Source: Ischnura elegans (Eukaryota; Arthropoda; Insecta; Odonata; Coenagrionidae). From it: DNA of 64,000 bases. The notes below the pieces were generated by a model. The model did not search any database. It was not told where the DNA came from and saw only the letters and a list, made by a program, of their open reading frames with translations. The position numbers and the translations under genes were made by a program. The stretch spans positions 41,459,812 through 41,523,811 of the forward strand of contig NC_060259.1 in NCBI RefSeq assembly GCF_921293095.1. Direction: 5' to 3'. Of this stretch, positions 16,001 through 31,000 are shown one piece after another (positions within the stretch are counted from its first letter, which is position 1; every line of letters begins with the position of its first letter).

Positions 16001-19000
16001 CACAGGGGAGAATGACACCTCGGTAGCTTAACTGGCTGAAGCACTTAGCCGGAAATCGAGGGATCCGGGTTCGAATCCCAGTCAAGGCGAATGATTTTTC
16101 CTCTGTGGATTTTTCGCAGAAATTGTTTGTGATGGTTTTATTCTTCTTATTCTTGGTGTTGAGTTGATTTTCTTTGTTATGTTTAAAGGACTCACTATTT
16201 TGACCTGATTGTGTTTAGAATGCCCATGTCTGTAAATTTTAAATTTTTGGGGGGGAATGGATGTAATGTAACATTCCAGATCCTACTATGCACCCGAGAA
16301 AATAATGGAAACGCTGACCAGAGGAGTTAGTATGCTGGGCAGTCGGTGTGTGTACACAAATGAAGCAAGAATAAAGGGTGATTGTTGCCGACATGAGTTC
16401 TTTCCTTTTTCTGTGCGATTTTCCCGGATGTAAGGGGGGACTGTCGCCTGCCTCATTTCCTCTAGTTTCCATTCCATCCAAAGTCAGCGATTACTAATTT
16501 CCTTTTTCTTTCCTTTTTCTGTGCAATTTTCCCGATCAATCCCCGGGCGATGACAACGAGAGGGTCTTGGTGACCTACACAGTTACATAATGAATTTGTG
16601 CATGCATGACATGTCGTTTGATGACTTCAACATAGCACAACCAGCAAGCATCCTAAAAGCTATATGGCAGGGAGACCATTTAGTATCCCCTTAGCTAGAA
16701 ATATATTCAACCAAAAAAATATTCCCTATGATTGATAAGAATTTCCATTCCAAAATGGACCACAGTCTAATTGCTATAAATTTATATAAAAAATAACTAT
16801 GAACAGCCAAAAATAATACTAACTGCTAGCTAAAGGAGCTTAATTTAACCAACAATTAGCCTTTTAATTGTTAGCTAAGAGTAGTGCAGTGAGCCATTAG
16901 CTATCATTTTAAACTTAACATGACAATATTATCTACATCCATAAAAACTGTACATACATACAGAAAATCTTTGAATCAAAAAAGATATAAGACTGACAAG
17001 ATATTTATGAGATAAAATGATGATTACAAATAATTCTATCAAATTAAGCCATTCACCACACTATCAAAGCAAGTTTCTTCACAAGCAGATCAAATCAAGA
17101 TGCCACAAGACCAGCTCACACCGATTCATTCATCAACTGCATCCCATATGCACTAAGGACATGGGCAAACAATGACTACACAGAGCACTAACATAGAAAT
17201 CTATTGGGGGTGTTATTTCAAATAGAGAACTAAATAATGTTAAGGAGATGTTAACATTCTGAATAAAACATTAGATGCATTCAATCACTTCAGACAAATA
17301 CAAGCATTAGTCCCACCACTTATAAAAAAATACAATTATTAATTTACCCCAAGAGACTTAGGATGCCCCGAAGACCAGGAAATATCAGGTACACGGATTG
17401 GTGCCTGCGGCATTAGAGCTGGAACCAGCATGCTATTCCCTGGCAAATAGCTGTGACTCATCCTACTATCTAGGTGGTTCCTCATCAGTCCATGAGGTTT
17501 GCACGACAAAATAGGGGGCCTTAGCTCTGATTTCACCATATGGTTATGGGCCGTATCAACAGTCAACATTTGCAACACTCCATCACTAGCCTTGGAAACA
17601 GGGACAAGAGACCCTGCATGGAAACCACTGGGATGAGATGAAAATGAAGGCTGAAAAAGGAGAAATTTCAAGAATTTGAAAAATAACAGGACATTTCAAA
17701 AATTGAAGACCCAAGTAAGTCATTACAACTTAGAATTTATCAACCATTTAGCAATGTGGTTACATTTGCAACTTGATAATAATGTGTGCAAGAATATAAA
17801 ACCAGCAATGAGTAATTTGAAAATTTCAAAAAAATTTTATAACCATGAAAAAATAACTTTTGCAATTTTTGACAACATTTTAAAACTTTTTTGTAATACC
17901 CATGAAAACATTATAGAGAGAAGTTTGAGTAATGCATTTCATTAATACTATGATGTATAGTAAAATGCGGCTGCTCAAGAGTTACAAGAAAAAGTAAACC
18001 CAAGAAAATAAAATAAACCATTTACCTTTAAATGAGATGGTATTCCTTCTACATTATTGTTCCACTTCAGAGTTTTCAATGGTGTTAGTGCCACATAGGG
18101 TGAGGGCGCCAATGAGGGAGAGGGAGCAATGATAGGGGAATAATGAGAGCTCTTCACAACAATGGGCAAAATCCTCTTTGAAGTTTTAATTTTTGATCTC
18201 GATCTATGAGATCGACTCCTTCTATGCCTTCTCCTATGTCTAACTTTAAGTTCTGATGCAGCAGCCAGAACAGCCCTGGAGTTCCTTTTGAACAAAAGAA
18301 GGTTTGTAGTACCAACAAGCTGCAACCGCAGCCCAGATTTAATGGGAACTGTCCTGTGGCCAGATTTTGACTGTTTTACACTATCTACATAATGTGAGCT
18401 GGAACTCCGTGAAGATTTCACTGATGGCAGCTTTGCATTCACAGTATTACTTAACTTGGCAATAACATCTTGGGAGTTGTATTGCTTGCTGTGATTTTTA
18501 CTAGAACTGGAATGCTTATTGATCTTTTCAGCTTCCACCTTCAATAATTTGGAATTACTGGGAGGCCTTATCTGAGGTGGCTCTTGATGATGCTCCGCTT
18601 TCACAACACTAACTGATGTTGATTCCGGAGTAAATACTTTCTGTGGGGGTCCAACTCCGTGTCCAAAGTCTGCCACAATACTAGCTGTAGAAACATGCTT
18701 CTTGTTCTTTGGTTTAACATCACATTCTTTAATATTGTTCTTAATAATTGGAGTAGTTTTAGATGATTCTTCCCCTTTGCTGTGCCTAAGGTCTGTAGAA
18801 AAAAAAAGATTTCAAATGCTAGTCTCACATGCTATACAAACCAGCAACTTTTCTTTATATTCATCATGAGATAGTAAAAATAAACTTTTAAACTCAAGAA
18901 CCAAGATGATATTCACAGCAACAACATCAAGACAAACATTACGCATTAACCTTTCAGCCACCCCAAGGGAAGTTCAAATCACAAATTTCATTAAAATTAC

Positions 19001-22000
19001 CAGTCATCATAAGAGCCTTTTATGCAACAACTAGGCCTCATGAAAATATGCAAATACTGCCTTTTACCTCAAAATGTCATAAGTTATTGGCATATGAAAG
19101 TTATTCATCATTGCACAATAAATCAAGATACCATAAAAATCTAGTAATAGGAGAACAAAGCCAAAATTTTCTAAAGACATACCCAAGGATTGATTAAAGT
19201 ATGATAATTAAGAGTATCATCAACCCTCTGAATTTTGCATTTTCAATGCAAAAAATGGATAATATCTCAGACTGAAACTAAAAATATTCCACAATGAATG
19301 CATCAAAAATAGCAGGTAGAGAAGTATACATTACTGGGAAAGAAGAATATTAACAGGCTGGGAGGTATGAACTGGAGGTCATATAAAAATTATAAGAAAA
19401 GTAAAGATTTCAAATGCAGCTCACAAAGGTAAAATTCCTTTCAAATCCATTTGTCATAATAATACAAAATCAATGTCACCACAGCCATAATTAAAGCCAT
19501 TTTTTGCAACACTTTCATTACAAGTTCCCACGAGCCCAGATTAAGTACACTTAGGGAGTAAAAAAGACATCAAAGTCATGAAAACTTTTTTTATACTGTT
19601 GTCACTTAGTCCACCTTTACAAATTTTGTAGCTTAGCTACATGCCACTACCTGCATAAGTGAATTGTTTTTGTCAAATAATTCTATGTTCTTTAGCATAT
19701 CAACTCCCCAGCCGTATGATTTTTCTTTATTCACTGGTGAAAACATTTATTTCATGTTGTTAATGAATTATTGGGAAGAGAATATATGCAGTCCTTGAAA
19801 AAGTGACTGCACCTGTCATTCACTGTTAAAAAAAGGTAACAAATGCCACCATTGAAGCCATGCTTTTGGTACTACGGACAGGGAAATTTGGATGGATTGG
19901 ACAGGGAATTCACAGCAAAGAAGTAAAGAAAAACCTTTAGCCTACAAAGGGATAGACAAAATGGATGGCTGCATAACCCATGAAAACTGAAGGATACACA
20001 GTGCTTTGGTTAACTAAGGGTTGGGCAGAGTGTGAACATATCTTTAAGTAATAATATCTATTTCTAAGGAAAAAATAATATCAAGAGAAACTTCAAAGTC
20101 ACTGCAGCGGCACATTGGAAAATCATGTATTACATATACAAATACTCTCTGAATGTCGCTAAAAGGGCATATGCATAAAGGTATTGAAGCACCTACCATA
20201 CTGTAAGTATGTGTAATATTACCACCTATAAATCATAGAAAGGGACATTTTCTAAGAAAATGATGAATAGATAATGCATAAGCTTGAACAGTTCCCATCG
20301 CATGTTATGATTCTGTATCACACTTAGGTTGATAATACACCATCTCCTCATAATCACAGAGTTTAAGTCCTTATTTCAAACTGCTGCACACATTCTGGAG
20401 GCAATTTTTCCTATCAAGCCAGTTACCTAAAATTGGGGAGTGTATCTAGTAGTGATGGGTCGATCATGAACGATTCGATCAAAAAGATTGAATCACTAGG
20501 TGAATCAAATGACTCATGATTCATTTCGTTAAACAAGTCGATCATCAATCATCAATCACTCCGACGTCCGGTTTCATACCAATCATCCCGGTTTATTTCA
20601 AAATTTGGAACGATCGATGCTTGATCTCTTTTCGTCAGGGCAGAAATAGTTGTGCGAAAATTAAATACTATGTTATGAAGAACTGAATACTTGTGTTATC
20701 ATTTTCTTATATGTTTTCCAGCAGTTATCAGTATTTATAACACCGATACACGTAAAAGGAAAATATTAAGATGACTCTTGTAGGAGAACATTAAGAAGTA
20801 AAGTTAAAGCTGGTTACATTTTATTGTGCCGTTCATAAAATTATCCTGCAGATCAGATTCATGCATAGCGTGTGGTGTATTTTGTGTTATATTTTGAGAT
20901 ATATAGTTAGAAATTATTCTATTAGTGTTAAGAAACTGTGGCAGTTTTGCCTTCCCAAATATTTTCATGACACTACTTCCTTCATTTTTGCAATCTAATT
21001 TACTCATCTAGGAATTCACAATCAAAATAGTAAATGAAATGATAATATGGATAGCAATCAGCGTTACCAATGCTCTTCGCAGATGAGGCAGTATTTATTC
21101 GATTATTCAAAGTGATTTATTACATCCATAGATTGAGTCTTTTCGATCTTGATTCCTTTTGAGTCTTTTCGATCTTGATTCCTTTGAGTCTTTTCAATCA
21201 TGATTCCTTTGAGTCTTTTCGATCATAATGATTGAATCAATTGATGGAATCATTTATGTGACTCGAGTCAAAATGATTGAATCACTAAAATGATCGACTT
21301 TGCCCATCAGTAGTATCTAGCTCATATATCCACCAATCGATCAACAAAATAAAATAAGTCAAAGCAGACAGGGGTGTATAAGCTTCCCAATTGAAGGCAT
21401 GATTTCCAAAAAAGTGTCCATTGAGCAAATTTTTAAGACAAACCACTTATTTTGCATATTTTATTGAATATCTTCAAAACTTTCAAAGCCACCACTTCCA
21501 TTTTCCCCATGAATTGATAAATTACTACAGATAAAATCAACTCATGGTTTTAAAAATCAAAGCAACAACAAAAGTAGCCCCAGCAATATAGATAAAAACT
21601 GTTTACACAAAATTCTTGGAAAGTGAGAGAGGCTAGTCCTTTAGTTCATTTGAGTGACTAATGGGATCCAAGTAGAGACAAAAGAGAAAAAGCTGAGAAA
21701 AATAAGAACTCTATCAACCTTGAAAGCTTTTCACCTTGGGATTGATCAAAAGAGATTTCTTGACAGTTCACTGCGATCCACCCCACCTCCGCCCCCAGTG
21801 TGGGGTAATTTATGATAAGACCCTCAAAAGGTGGTGAATATCTCAGAAATTGGTTGTACTGATGCCCGTCAGTGGGCTTGCCTGGTGCACACTATGTACT
21901 ATTGCAGGAGGCTCAAGTGGTGGCAGTCTTGCATTCCTCCATCTCCCCTCTCCCATTGGCAGGAGGCCACTGCCCAAAGTGCAGCACCACCTCCCGGCAG

Positions 22001-25000
22001 CGGCAAGAGATAAGACCCACCGGTGGGTCACGCCATGCAAACTGAAGTCTGCCCGTGACCCACAGGTGGCTCCCATCACTGTCTGCACCAGGCAACGCAG
22101 ATTCAGGTCTACAGTAAATGTGTTAAAACAAAATAACTACCGCTATAACAATATGATTAATACTCCTACAGAGGCAGATATAATTAGCCATATATCTTTC
22201 ATACATATAATTAATAGTGCATTGTGCATATCCTACAAAAACTACCAAATCCCGGTCCTAAGAGGGGCTTGCGAAAAATATATAAATACAAAAAAAAATT
22301 AAAAAGCACAGCTTTTCTGGACAGGAATATCACATACACTATGCGGTGAAAACACTAAACCTTAAATGCAGCAACTGCTGTGAAATTTCTATTTTTCTGA
22401 TACAAATGTTTTAATAGATTTATAAACTGTTATCAGGATTAACCCTTTAACTGCCACCGGGCTGACATATCAGCCCATGCTGGTTGAGCGAAAACTGCCA
22501 GGGGCCGATATTAATAGTGCATTGTGCATATCCTACAAAAACTACCAAATCCCGGTCCTAAGAAGGGCTTGCGAGAAATATATGAATACAAAAAAAATTA
22601 AAAAGCACAGCTTTTCTGGACAGGAATATCACATACACCATGCGGTGAAAACACTAAACCTTAAATGCAGCATTGCTGGTTGAGCGAAAACTGCCAGGGG
22701 CCGATTTATTGGCCCGAATTATTTCACTTTTTTCGTGATTGTGGCCTTTTCAACGGCTGTAATTTATGTAAACCCCCATAATGTATCTATGGTTACAAGA
22801 TGTAAATATATCTTGGGAATTGGGAAAAAATTTAGACTTATTAAACAAAATTAAGTAGCTGAAAAATTTTTAAATCTGAAATGTTGCTAATTTCGGAAAA
22901 TAGCCGTGGCAGTCTTCATACATCCCACCTAAAATGGAATGGCAGTATAAGGGTTAAATTAGTTGTGGAAACTAACCAGGAAAATATGCCTTAGCATATT
23001 GTGTGTTTTAATTTAATAATTTAACATATTGTGTAAGCTTCTATGATGACCATGACCATGACCAAACCCATATTTCAAAATTAAATGAATACATCAGCAA
23101 TGGGAGACATACCTAACTCATGGCACACACAGAGTCATAATATTTAGGCCACTTTCTCAGGAGAAAATAAATAAAAATTTGAAGTTTTTTTACAGCTCAT
23201 ATACATTTACACAAAGTAAATTTGGGATGAAGATTTGAAGTCATTAATATGCAAGAGTTAACTAGTCGGATACATTTGACTTTTCACATAGGGGCAGTGA
23301 AACTTGAATGTTACACCACAGGAAAACTAAGAAACTTTTAGAACTCCACTTTCCACAAATTGATGTAATGCAATCGCAGATTGCTTTCTCTGGAACACAG
23401 AAGATAGAACGCTTTACAAAACATAACAATTCTACAAAACTTCCATTGACTAACTATGCTCGGATCTAAAAATTACAATGCGGTCATTCACTTGGACCCA
23501 AAATCCCATTTCATTTAAAGAATACGGTAGTTGGAAGGAAAATATAGATTACAATGAAAAAATAATCTTCTCCATTCAACCATTCCTTAGAAGTTAAAAA
23601 TGAAGAATGAGATAACTGCCACCCACTTTTAATGAGCTGGTTACATCATTCCAGCACCACTTCATTCATTCATCCCAGGAAAATCAATCATTAAGGCAGG
23701 AATCACTCACAAGAGTGTAATCAATAAAGAACCACGTGATTCTGATTAGTGAAATGTATTGCAGGGAAGATGCAGTTATTCACATGGCACTACTCAATGA
23801 CATCATCATCATATCTGGGTAATGAATAAGGCAATTGCTTTTTGCCAATTATAGCCTGATATGTATGCAAAAAATCGAAAAATTGGAAAAAAATGGATCT
23901 TTCAAATTTTTAAACCATTACACAACTTGTACAAAAAAGGTAGTGCACACACTTTTAAAGAATTAATTTCCTTCAAAGAATTCAGCAGATGGATGGGAAA
24001 GATAAGTAGCATTTTTTTAAATCTTCATATTCATGAGTTGACAATACGAAAACTTGAAAGTTGCTGCCCACTAACCATTTACTTTATCTTTCATTTAATC
24101 ATTGAGAGTGAATTTTTCATAGGCTGATGGCATTGCTCCCAAGAGTGTAAACACAGCAAACTTCCAAAGGCCAAAGACAGGCTGAGGAGCAATTGAGAGG
24201 ATATAAAGCACTCGGCACGAGTTTGTTATATCATTAACTTATCTACAAAAGGGTTAAGGCAGTCAAATTTTATCTGGGAACAGAGCAAGAGGTAAGTAGG
24301 TGACCGATCAAAAAAACAGGAAGAAATGGGTGTCTTTATTTTTCAAACACTATAATCTATTCACTTTATATTTACCGGGTGAGATTTCTTGAGAGCCGGG
24401 ACAATCCTGGAGGGCTTTGCCGATGGGGGAGGGGTCGTACCGAGAGGAGGAGTAAACTTAACCTTGCCAAGTGTACATAGCCACCTTGTTGTGTGTGAGT
24501 CATGGTTGGCCAGTGCTGAGACAATATACCTACTCATTTTGAAGGTGTTGAGGATAATCCTTTCACAGAAGCCCATGACATTGTCAACTACCATGCTGAA
24601 TGAGGCACCATTAGTGAAAGGCATACTAAGAGACATACAAGGAGAACGTTTGAGGTTTGGCAACACTGCTCCACAAGCACATGCACGATTAAACTCGACG
24701 GAGGTCTGAGAGTGACTGACTGAAGTCACCCCTATTGTTTGCCGATTGGCAAAGGGAAAGTCACATGTCGAGAAACTTTCCCTCCTCTCAACTCCACTTG
24801 CTTGAGCCACAAAAGCTCACCCGCAATGATAAAATTAATAGAGTATACAACAATCTATCTAAATAAAAAATTAGTCAACTTGGCTATTCTGCAGCCTGAG
24901 TTCACCCACTTTCTATTACACCTATTAAATATCTCCAGAGAGACTGTGCACAAAGATTGATCACTATTTCTAAGAACAGGCCGACTACTATTTTTATATA

Positions 25001-28000
25001 AATACGGTACATATAAATAAGGCCATGAATATGCACATAAATAACTAATTAATTAGACTTCCTTGATTTCATATACATACAGTACATGATGGCATGTAAT
25101 ATGTACTTACCATTCACTTTCTCAACATGACTTGTCAGGGGGAACATTATTAAAAAAGTGTATGCCAAAGAAAGATCCATACACATTCTGACTGGAGCTA
25201 AAGAAACATCTACAACAATGATTCTGCTATGTAAGAGTTAGGCCCGTATCATAAAAGTCCCCTCGAAGTTGAAGTTGAGGATGGCCTCGTTTGAAGCCGG
25301 CCTAGCTCGACGAGGAGATCCCTCGACCGCGTCGTATCATATAAGTCTCCTCCAGCTCGGCTCATAGGAGGAGGGGTTTGAGCCAGCGGAAATGACGCAT
25401 TGTTGAGGACGATGTTTCTGGTTTCAGAGTTGACAGTCTTCCAGCATTGTTCCATGTTCATTTTTTCGAATCGTATTTGCGCAGACATGCGCAGTAGCGA
25501 TATACCGAATGCGGCCGGGGATATACCCGCCAATATCAACAATAGAAACAGAAATGGCTAACAAGGGGAATACACGACCTGACGACTGGGGTGGCCGATT
25601 GAGCTCAAATTTTCTGAATCGGTAGATCACGGCTATCAACTAAATATGCCGAAGCAAGGCGACGCACTTCTCAAAACTTTTCGAGAAAAAAGCAATTAAA
25701 AATCGTAAAAAACGGGTCTAAGGTATATATCCGGTATTTTCTTACATTTACTTAAAGACAGCGGTGGCCCAGTGGTAACGGTGGTTGACTGTGGATGTAA
25801 AAGGATGGCGAATTCGATCCTCACTCACGGTCCTTTTTTTTAATTTTATTATTCAAGGTTTTTATTGTTTGCATTTTTAAATATTGTTTTCTTACCTTCG
25901 TTAGCTCAATGAAAATATTTTTAATTTATTTTTTTAAGCAATAATAAGTGCTGAAAGGGGTAGGAAATGAAGCAAGGGCTATATAATAGCCTTACCTAGG
26001 GCGATTTTGTCTTTATTTGTTCTCTCTAGGTATATTAGGGTATTGCGAGTGTAAATTGTCTTCTGTAGGGGTGGGGTCAGAATAATGACATTTAAATTAT
26101 TAATTGGGAGGGAAATCTACCCTATCGACGGATTATGCTTTCATTGGGAGTTTAATTGAGAAAATTATTCGTAAGCATGTATGACACGTGTATACCGTCA
26201 AAAATACAGGGCAGTCGATGCGGCGGAGAAATGAACACGTTCTCCGTTTGTTCGAGTAGTATCCCGAAACTTACAAACGAAGAATTTAGTAAAATAAAAG
26301 AAGTACCGTGAGTGAGGATCGAACTCCCAATCCTTACATCCACAGTCAACCACCGTTACCACTGGGCCACCGCTGTTTTGAAGTAAACGTAAGGAAATAC
26401 CGGATATATACCGTAGACCCGTTTTTTAAGATTTTAATTGCTTTTTTCTCGAAAAGTTTTGAGAAGTGCGTCGTCTTGCTTCGGCATATTTAATTGATAG
26501 CCGTGATCTGCCGAATCAGAAAATTTGAGCTCAATCGGCCACCCGAAGGTCGTGTATTCCCCTTGTAAGTCGGAGCGCATGGCCAGGCAGGAGCAGGAAA
26601 TTTTGTGCGATTTGGTGGTCAAGTACAAGGACGTAATTGAGTGTAAGCGCTCGGATGCGGAGTCCGTTTTAAGCAAGGCAAGATGCTGGCACAAAATAAC
26701 GGAAGAGTTTAATAATCGTGGATGAATAATCATCATCTTCTCGCAATGGCGGAAGTCACCTCAAACGCTTTGAGCCGACAATAATCTAACCTCAAAGTTT
26801 GAGCTGAGGCTGGCCTCAAAATTCGACGTTTTTGAGGTTGAGGTCGGTTTTATGATATCGTATCTCCTCCTCCTGACGACAATGAGGTGGAGGCCGGCTT
26901 CGAGGGGACTTTTATGATACGGGCCTTAGTATTGTGATGAGGACTGCTCTCTTCCATTTCCCTACTCCAGTAGAAATCATACAGTAAAGAAGCTGCAAAA
27001 AACACATGGTTTTCCACATGCATACAATCATTACTCTTATTTTTCCAGACCATGAGGAAATCTTTGTATATGCCCCATTCTTCACAAATCTCAAAATACA
27101 AATATTATACTTCATACTGGAGGCATACAATACGCAATTTTACTGTGTCAATTGCAGAAAAATCAAACTGAGTTGCAGAGAAAAATCTGAGAGATTTTTT
27201 CATTTTCCATATCAGAAAGTTTTATGGTGCTTTCTCAACAAACCACTATATCATTTTAGTCAGGTTTCCAGGTTACTTGTTTCTTAATTTTTGGGTGAGA
27301 TAATCCAATACAGCTTAAGTATAGAGGTTCTCATTCATCGTCATCAGGGAATCCATTCATATCATTCCCTAATGACAAGCCTTGAAAATTTAGCCCCAAT
27401 TGATAGTAAAACTTGGCTAGAAACTCGAGAAAACTTTATTTCACGTAAATGCTTCACATTTACATTGGCACAGCGAGAGGTTTATCCCACATTATAAACA
27501 AACACGGCTCATTATGCAATGCATGCAACTTGGGTTTTGCTTGATACAATATTGTAATATACTCTTTTCCTTCAAGTTTCCAACATCTGATGTACTATAT
27601 AGTCTCAAAATTAGGACAGATGCCTAGCCAATATATTTGCTGCACTTGCACTAATGCCATTTCTGAATTGCACAGGATGCTACTTTGGAAGTTTGCAATA
27701 TTACACACTTTTTGTGATTACACACTATGACTTCAAAGATTGGATGTTTACAATGATTTCCTCACCGAAAATTGTCAACATGAAAAAAATTGTGGACTAC
27801 TTATTCTCTCAATAATTTATATTTTAATCAATTTGTGCATTTTGGGCACAATCTGAACTAACTATCATTTTATCCGGTGTGAATTTAGGAACTGTTCAGC
27901 ATTTCGCCCATTCTTCCTTACCGCGGGGAGCTACTTTTTTCGGCTCCGGATGTGTCGCACACCCAGCTAGATCAGTTCATCACAATCGTAAGTTAGAGCA

Positions 28001-31000
28001 CAATTGTGATACAGTGTTGCATTCTGCAGGATAACCGTATTCCTCGATTCCTTGCATGCAGTTCAGCTGGCGAGAGTTGTCCAATGTCAGCACAATAGGA
28101 GGGGCGGAAAACCCTGCGCCAGCATTGTTTGCAGCCAATCGCTGTCCCCCAAATGCAACTCACACCCTTGCCTAGTCCTAGTCATACAATGTTGTAACAT
28201 GCATATGGAGCACCGAAATAAGCATGATCCACCAAAAAAAGCCCTTTCTTCGAATCAACAAAACAAGTGATTCTCCCTTCGCATCCTTCACTCTCCCTTC
28301 ACGCCTTCCAGCTCCTTTCTTCACAGAACCCTTTTGTTTACAAGTGACGTAAGCATTTCCCTTTCTTACCTGGCTACCTTGCCCCCTACCTCGACCCAGA
28401 CCATTCTGCCAGTCATCGGACAACTCTCGGTGGCTGGACTGTAGGTTTATCAACTTACGAACAAGGTCTTGGAACGCATCTAGTTCATATATCAAGGACT
28501 TACTGCATTCTGGAAGATATCAACCCTCACTTGCATCATGCTGCATTCTTCTATTCAAAAACTGAAACGAATTTTCCTATTTATATATATTTGTCCGTAA
28601 TTTAACTGTGTTCAATAATAGTTTTTTTTTATGATTCCTAAAAGAAACATTCATACGAACCTCGTCGTTACAAACCTCTGGTTTTTCGGTCCCGTGAACT
28701 TCTTAATAATGAGAGTCTACTGTATATACAATCAAAATTCTTTTGAAAATGTAACTAATGTTTTTCTAACTTGTGCCTTAACTTTGGACACAGAAACAAA
28801 ATAACTTGTAACCTTAATTGCAGTCAAATACAAGTAAAATATGATTTAAAATTAAAATTGACAGATCAAACAAAAGAGGTACGAAAGCATAATAAATAAT
28901 TTACAATGAAGAATAAGCAATGCTAAGTGTAGCTGGCGGCTAGCCTCTCGTCGCACAGAGCCCCGAGTCCACAAGTTGGAAGAGCTTGGAGGTGGGGGCG
29001 TGAAGGCCCTTTGCAAAGGATGGGGAGAACGGCCTTGGCCCCATGTAAAATGGTACATAATAGAGGGTAGTTGAGTTTGGGCCTGAAAATGAGTGTGTCG
29101 TGATTCCTCTCTGCCCTTCTCCCAAGGGAACAGCTGCCACATTGGCGCAGTTTGGTAGGATTGTCCTTCAATCTGGGGTTTTAGCATGCAGATAAACGGC
29201 AACTATCATGAGTATGGTGATGCCAGAGAAGTTTGATGGGAGATTGGGAGGACTGGGTCTTCCAATTTGAGGCTGTAGCCAACTTAAGTGCCCTAGGGAG
29301 CAGAGAATGATCTACCTTAGAATATGTTTCACAGGCAATGCTCTCACCGCATACTGCAATCTTCCTGAGGAATGTAGGAAGAGTTATCCAAGACGCTGGA
29401 GGCTGGGGCTGCATTTTCACCCAAAGTAAGCGAGTGAGAGGGAAAAGAACCGGTTAGTCTAAAGCATATGGAATCCCAGGGAAGAGATCGCTACCTTCAC
29501 AAAGGACCTGGGGAGCCTTGCTCGGCGGGTGTATCCCGCATGGCCGGAGGAGGTGAGAAATGCCGTGGTGCACAACCACTTCTTGGAAAGACTCGATGGG
29601 AGCATTAGGCTATGGGTCAAGCAAGCAAGACCATCGAGCTTTGAGATGCAATTGGTGTGGCAATGGAGAAGCAATCCATATCACCAAGTCACATACCAGA
29701 GAAGACAACTTGCTGGCACCAGCAAGTATCGGCAAAGAGCCGCGAGAAGTCAGTCAGAGAAAGAGGGTGCAATTTTGATGATAAAGTGGAGGTCACCTTA
29801 AAACAAAATTCAGACACGTTGACGGAGGTTATGGGGTTCTTGTGGGCAAAAGCTATCTCAGGTGGTGAAGCTTGGGGTCTGGCAGTTAATTTGTGGAGGT
29901 CAACTGCTGGTGCGAACCATAGTTTTTGGTTGTTGTTGGATGTGCGGCGAGATTGGGCATCTTAGAGCCCAATGTCCTCAGCCTTCCTCCAAGGGAAACG
30001 GGGCCAAGGGAAGAGACCGAAATGGTGGTAACTTCCTCAGCCGGCATTGGAGGAAGAGCCAGAAATGAGAGCAGCGAGGCTGAGGCATCTCAGCTTCTTC
30101 ATTTGTGAGATGCAGACTCAGTGAAGGAGAACGTCCGCTGGGGATGTTCTCGGATGGAAATGTGGACAATATGGTCGGAATCAGTGCCTCTTGTGCGTGA
30201 TATTGCAGTAGGAATGTATATCGAGATTCTAATCAACACTGGTGCAGCCATGTCTTTGATATCAAAGACATGGTGCTGTACCGAAAAGCCAGGGGACATT
30301 CAATGTGATGAGCTGGAACTTGTCATGGAAAATGGTTCATATTCTCACGAGAGGAGAATTTGTGATTTGCAATGGAGAAGATTTTGTTCATGAATTGGTT
30401 ATTGACCCTCGTTTAATGAAAGGTTGTCTCTTGGGTGCAGATTTTCTGAAAAAGCATCAATGTGATGCGTCTTTCTCACGGAATTGCCTCCTCTTTTGTG
30501 AGAGAAGTGTGTGTTTCGGGCCAGGTGTAAAAATTGGAGAATTAGTGAGTGCAGTGACTCTTCATGACAATGTTTTTCTCCCTCGTGGCCATAAAATAAT
30601 CTAGGGAGTGCTTGATAAATATTGATACGACCCTCTGGGGGAAGTTAACTCTAGATCCAAACCAAAGAGTATCACAGAAGTACGGAGTGTACGGTACTCG
30701 AATTTTATTTCCAATGAAAGATGACTAACAAGGGGAGACCACGAAAGTTGCTCCGCCTTTTTCAATGCCGTATTTTTTATGGCCTTCGGAATGGTGAACA
30801 CATCCCTGAACTAGTAGTGGTTCCGTTGAATGGGCCTTAGTTTGGCTGTAATTAATTAATTTTCATGCGGTACTTTTCACAAGCCGCTTATAGTTTCATG
30901 ATATCGCACCCTTCGCCAGGTGGGTCAGGTGGGGTAGTGGTTAGCGTTTACGACTACCACCCGGGGTACCAGGGTTCAAGCCTCCGTGATGTCTTTTTGT

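Larger units (their letters stand above)
25241..26925. mobile_element. PIF-Harbinger element with nested palindromic element
   Basis: 1685 bp with perfect terminal inverted repeats starting GGCCCGTATCATAAAAGTCC (28 bp identical at the far end) and 3-bp TTA duplications (25238-25240, 26926-26928), the PIF-Harbinger signature. It keeps a piece of a Myb/SANT-like ORF but no DDE transposase. The palindromic element 25561-26566 is nested within it. Confidence 0.85.

Noticed and set aside
16022-16090. tRNA gene candidates at 16.0, 36.2, 50.4, 8.7, 25.8 and 31.0 kb
   Set aside because: A and B boxes are present but acceptor and anticodon stems do not pair and each lies within a repeated unit; these are SINE heads or element modules.
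17480-17515. LSCKPHG in exon 5 as a possible SCA7 core
   Set aside because: The paired upstream Cys and the following basic FDVLL-type segment are missing; chance similarity is more likely.
28178-28495. 105-codon minus ORF with VTCKQKGSVKKGAGRR, vaguely SCA7-like
   Set aside because: Lacks the first cysteine and the FDxLL segment, has no splice sites of the right phase, and lies in probable transposon relic sequence.
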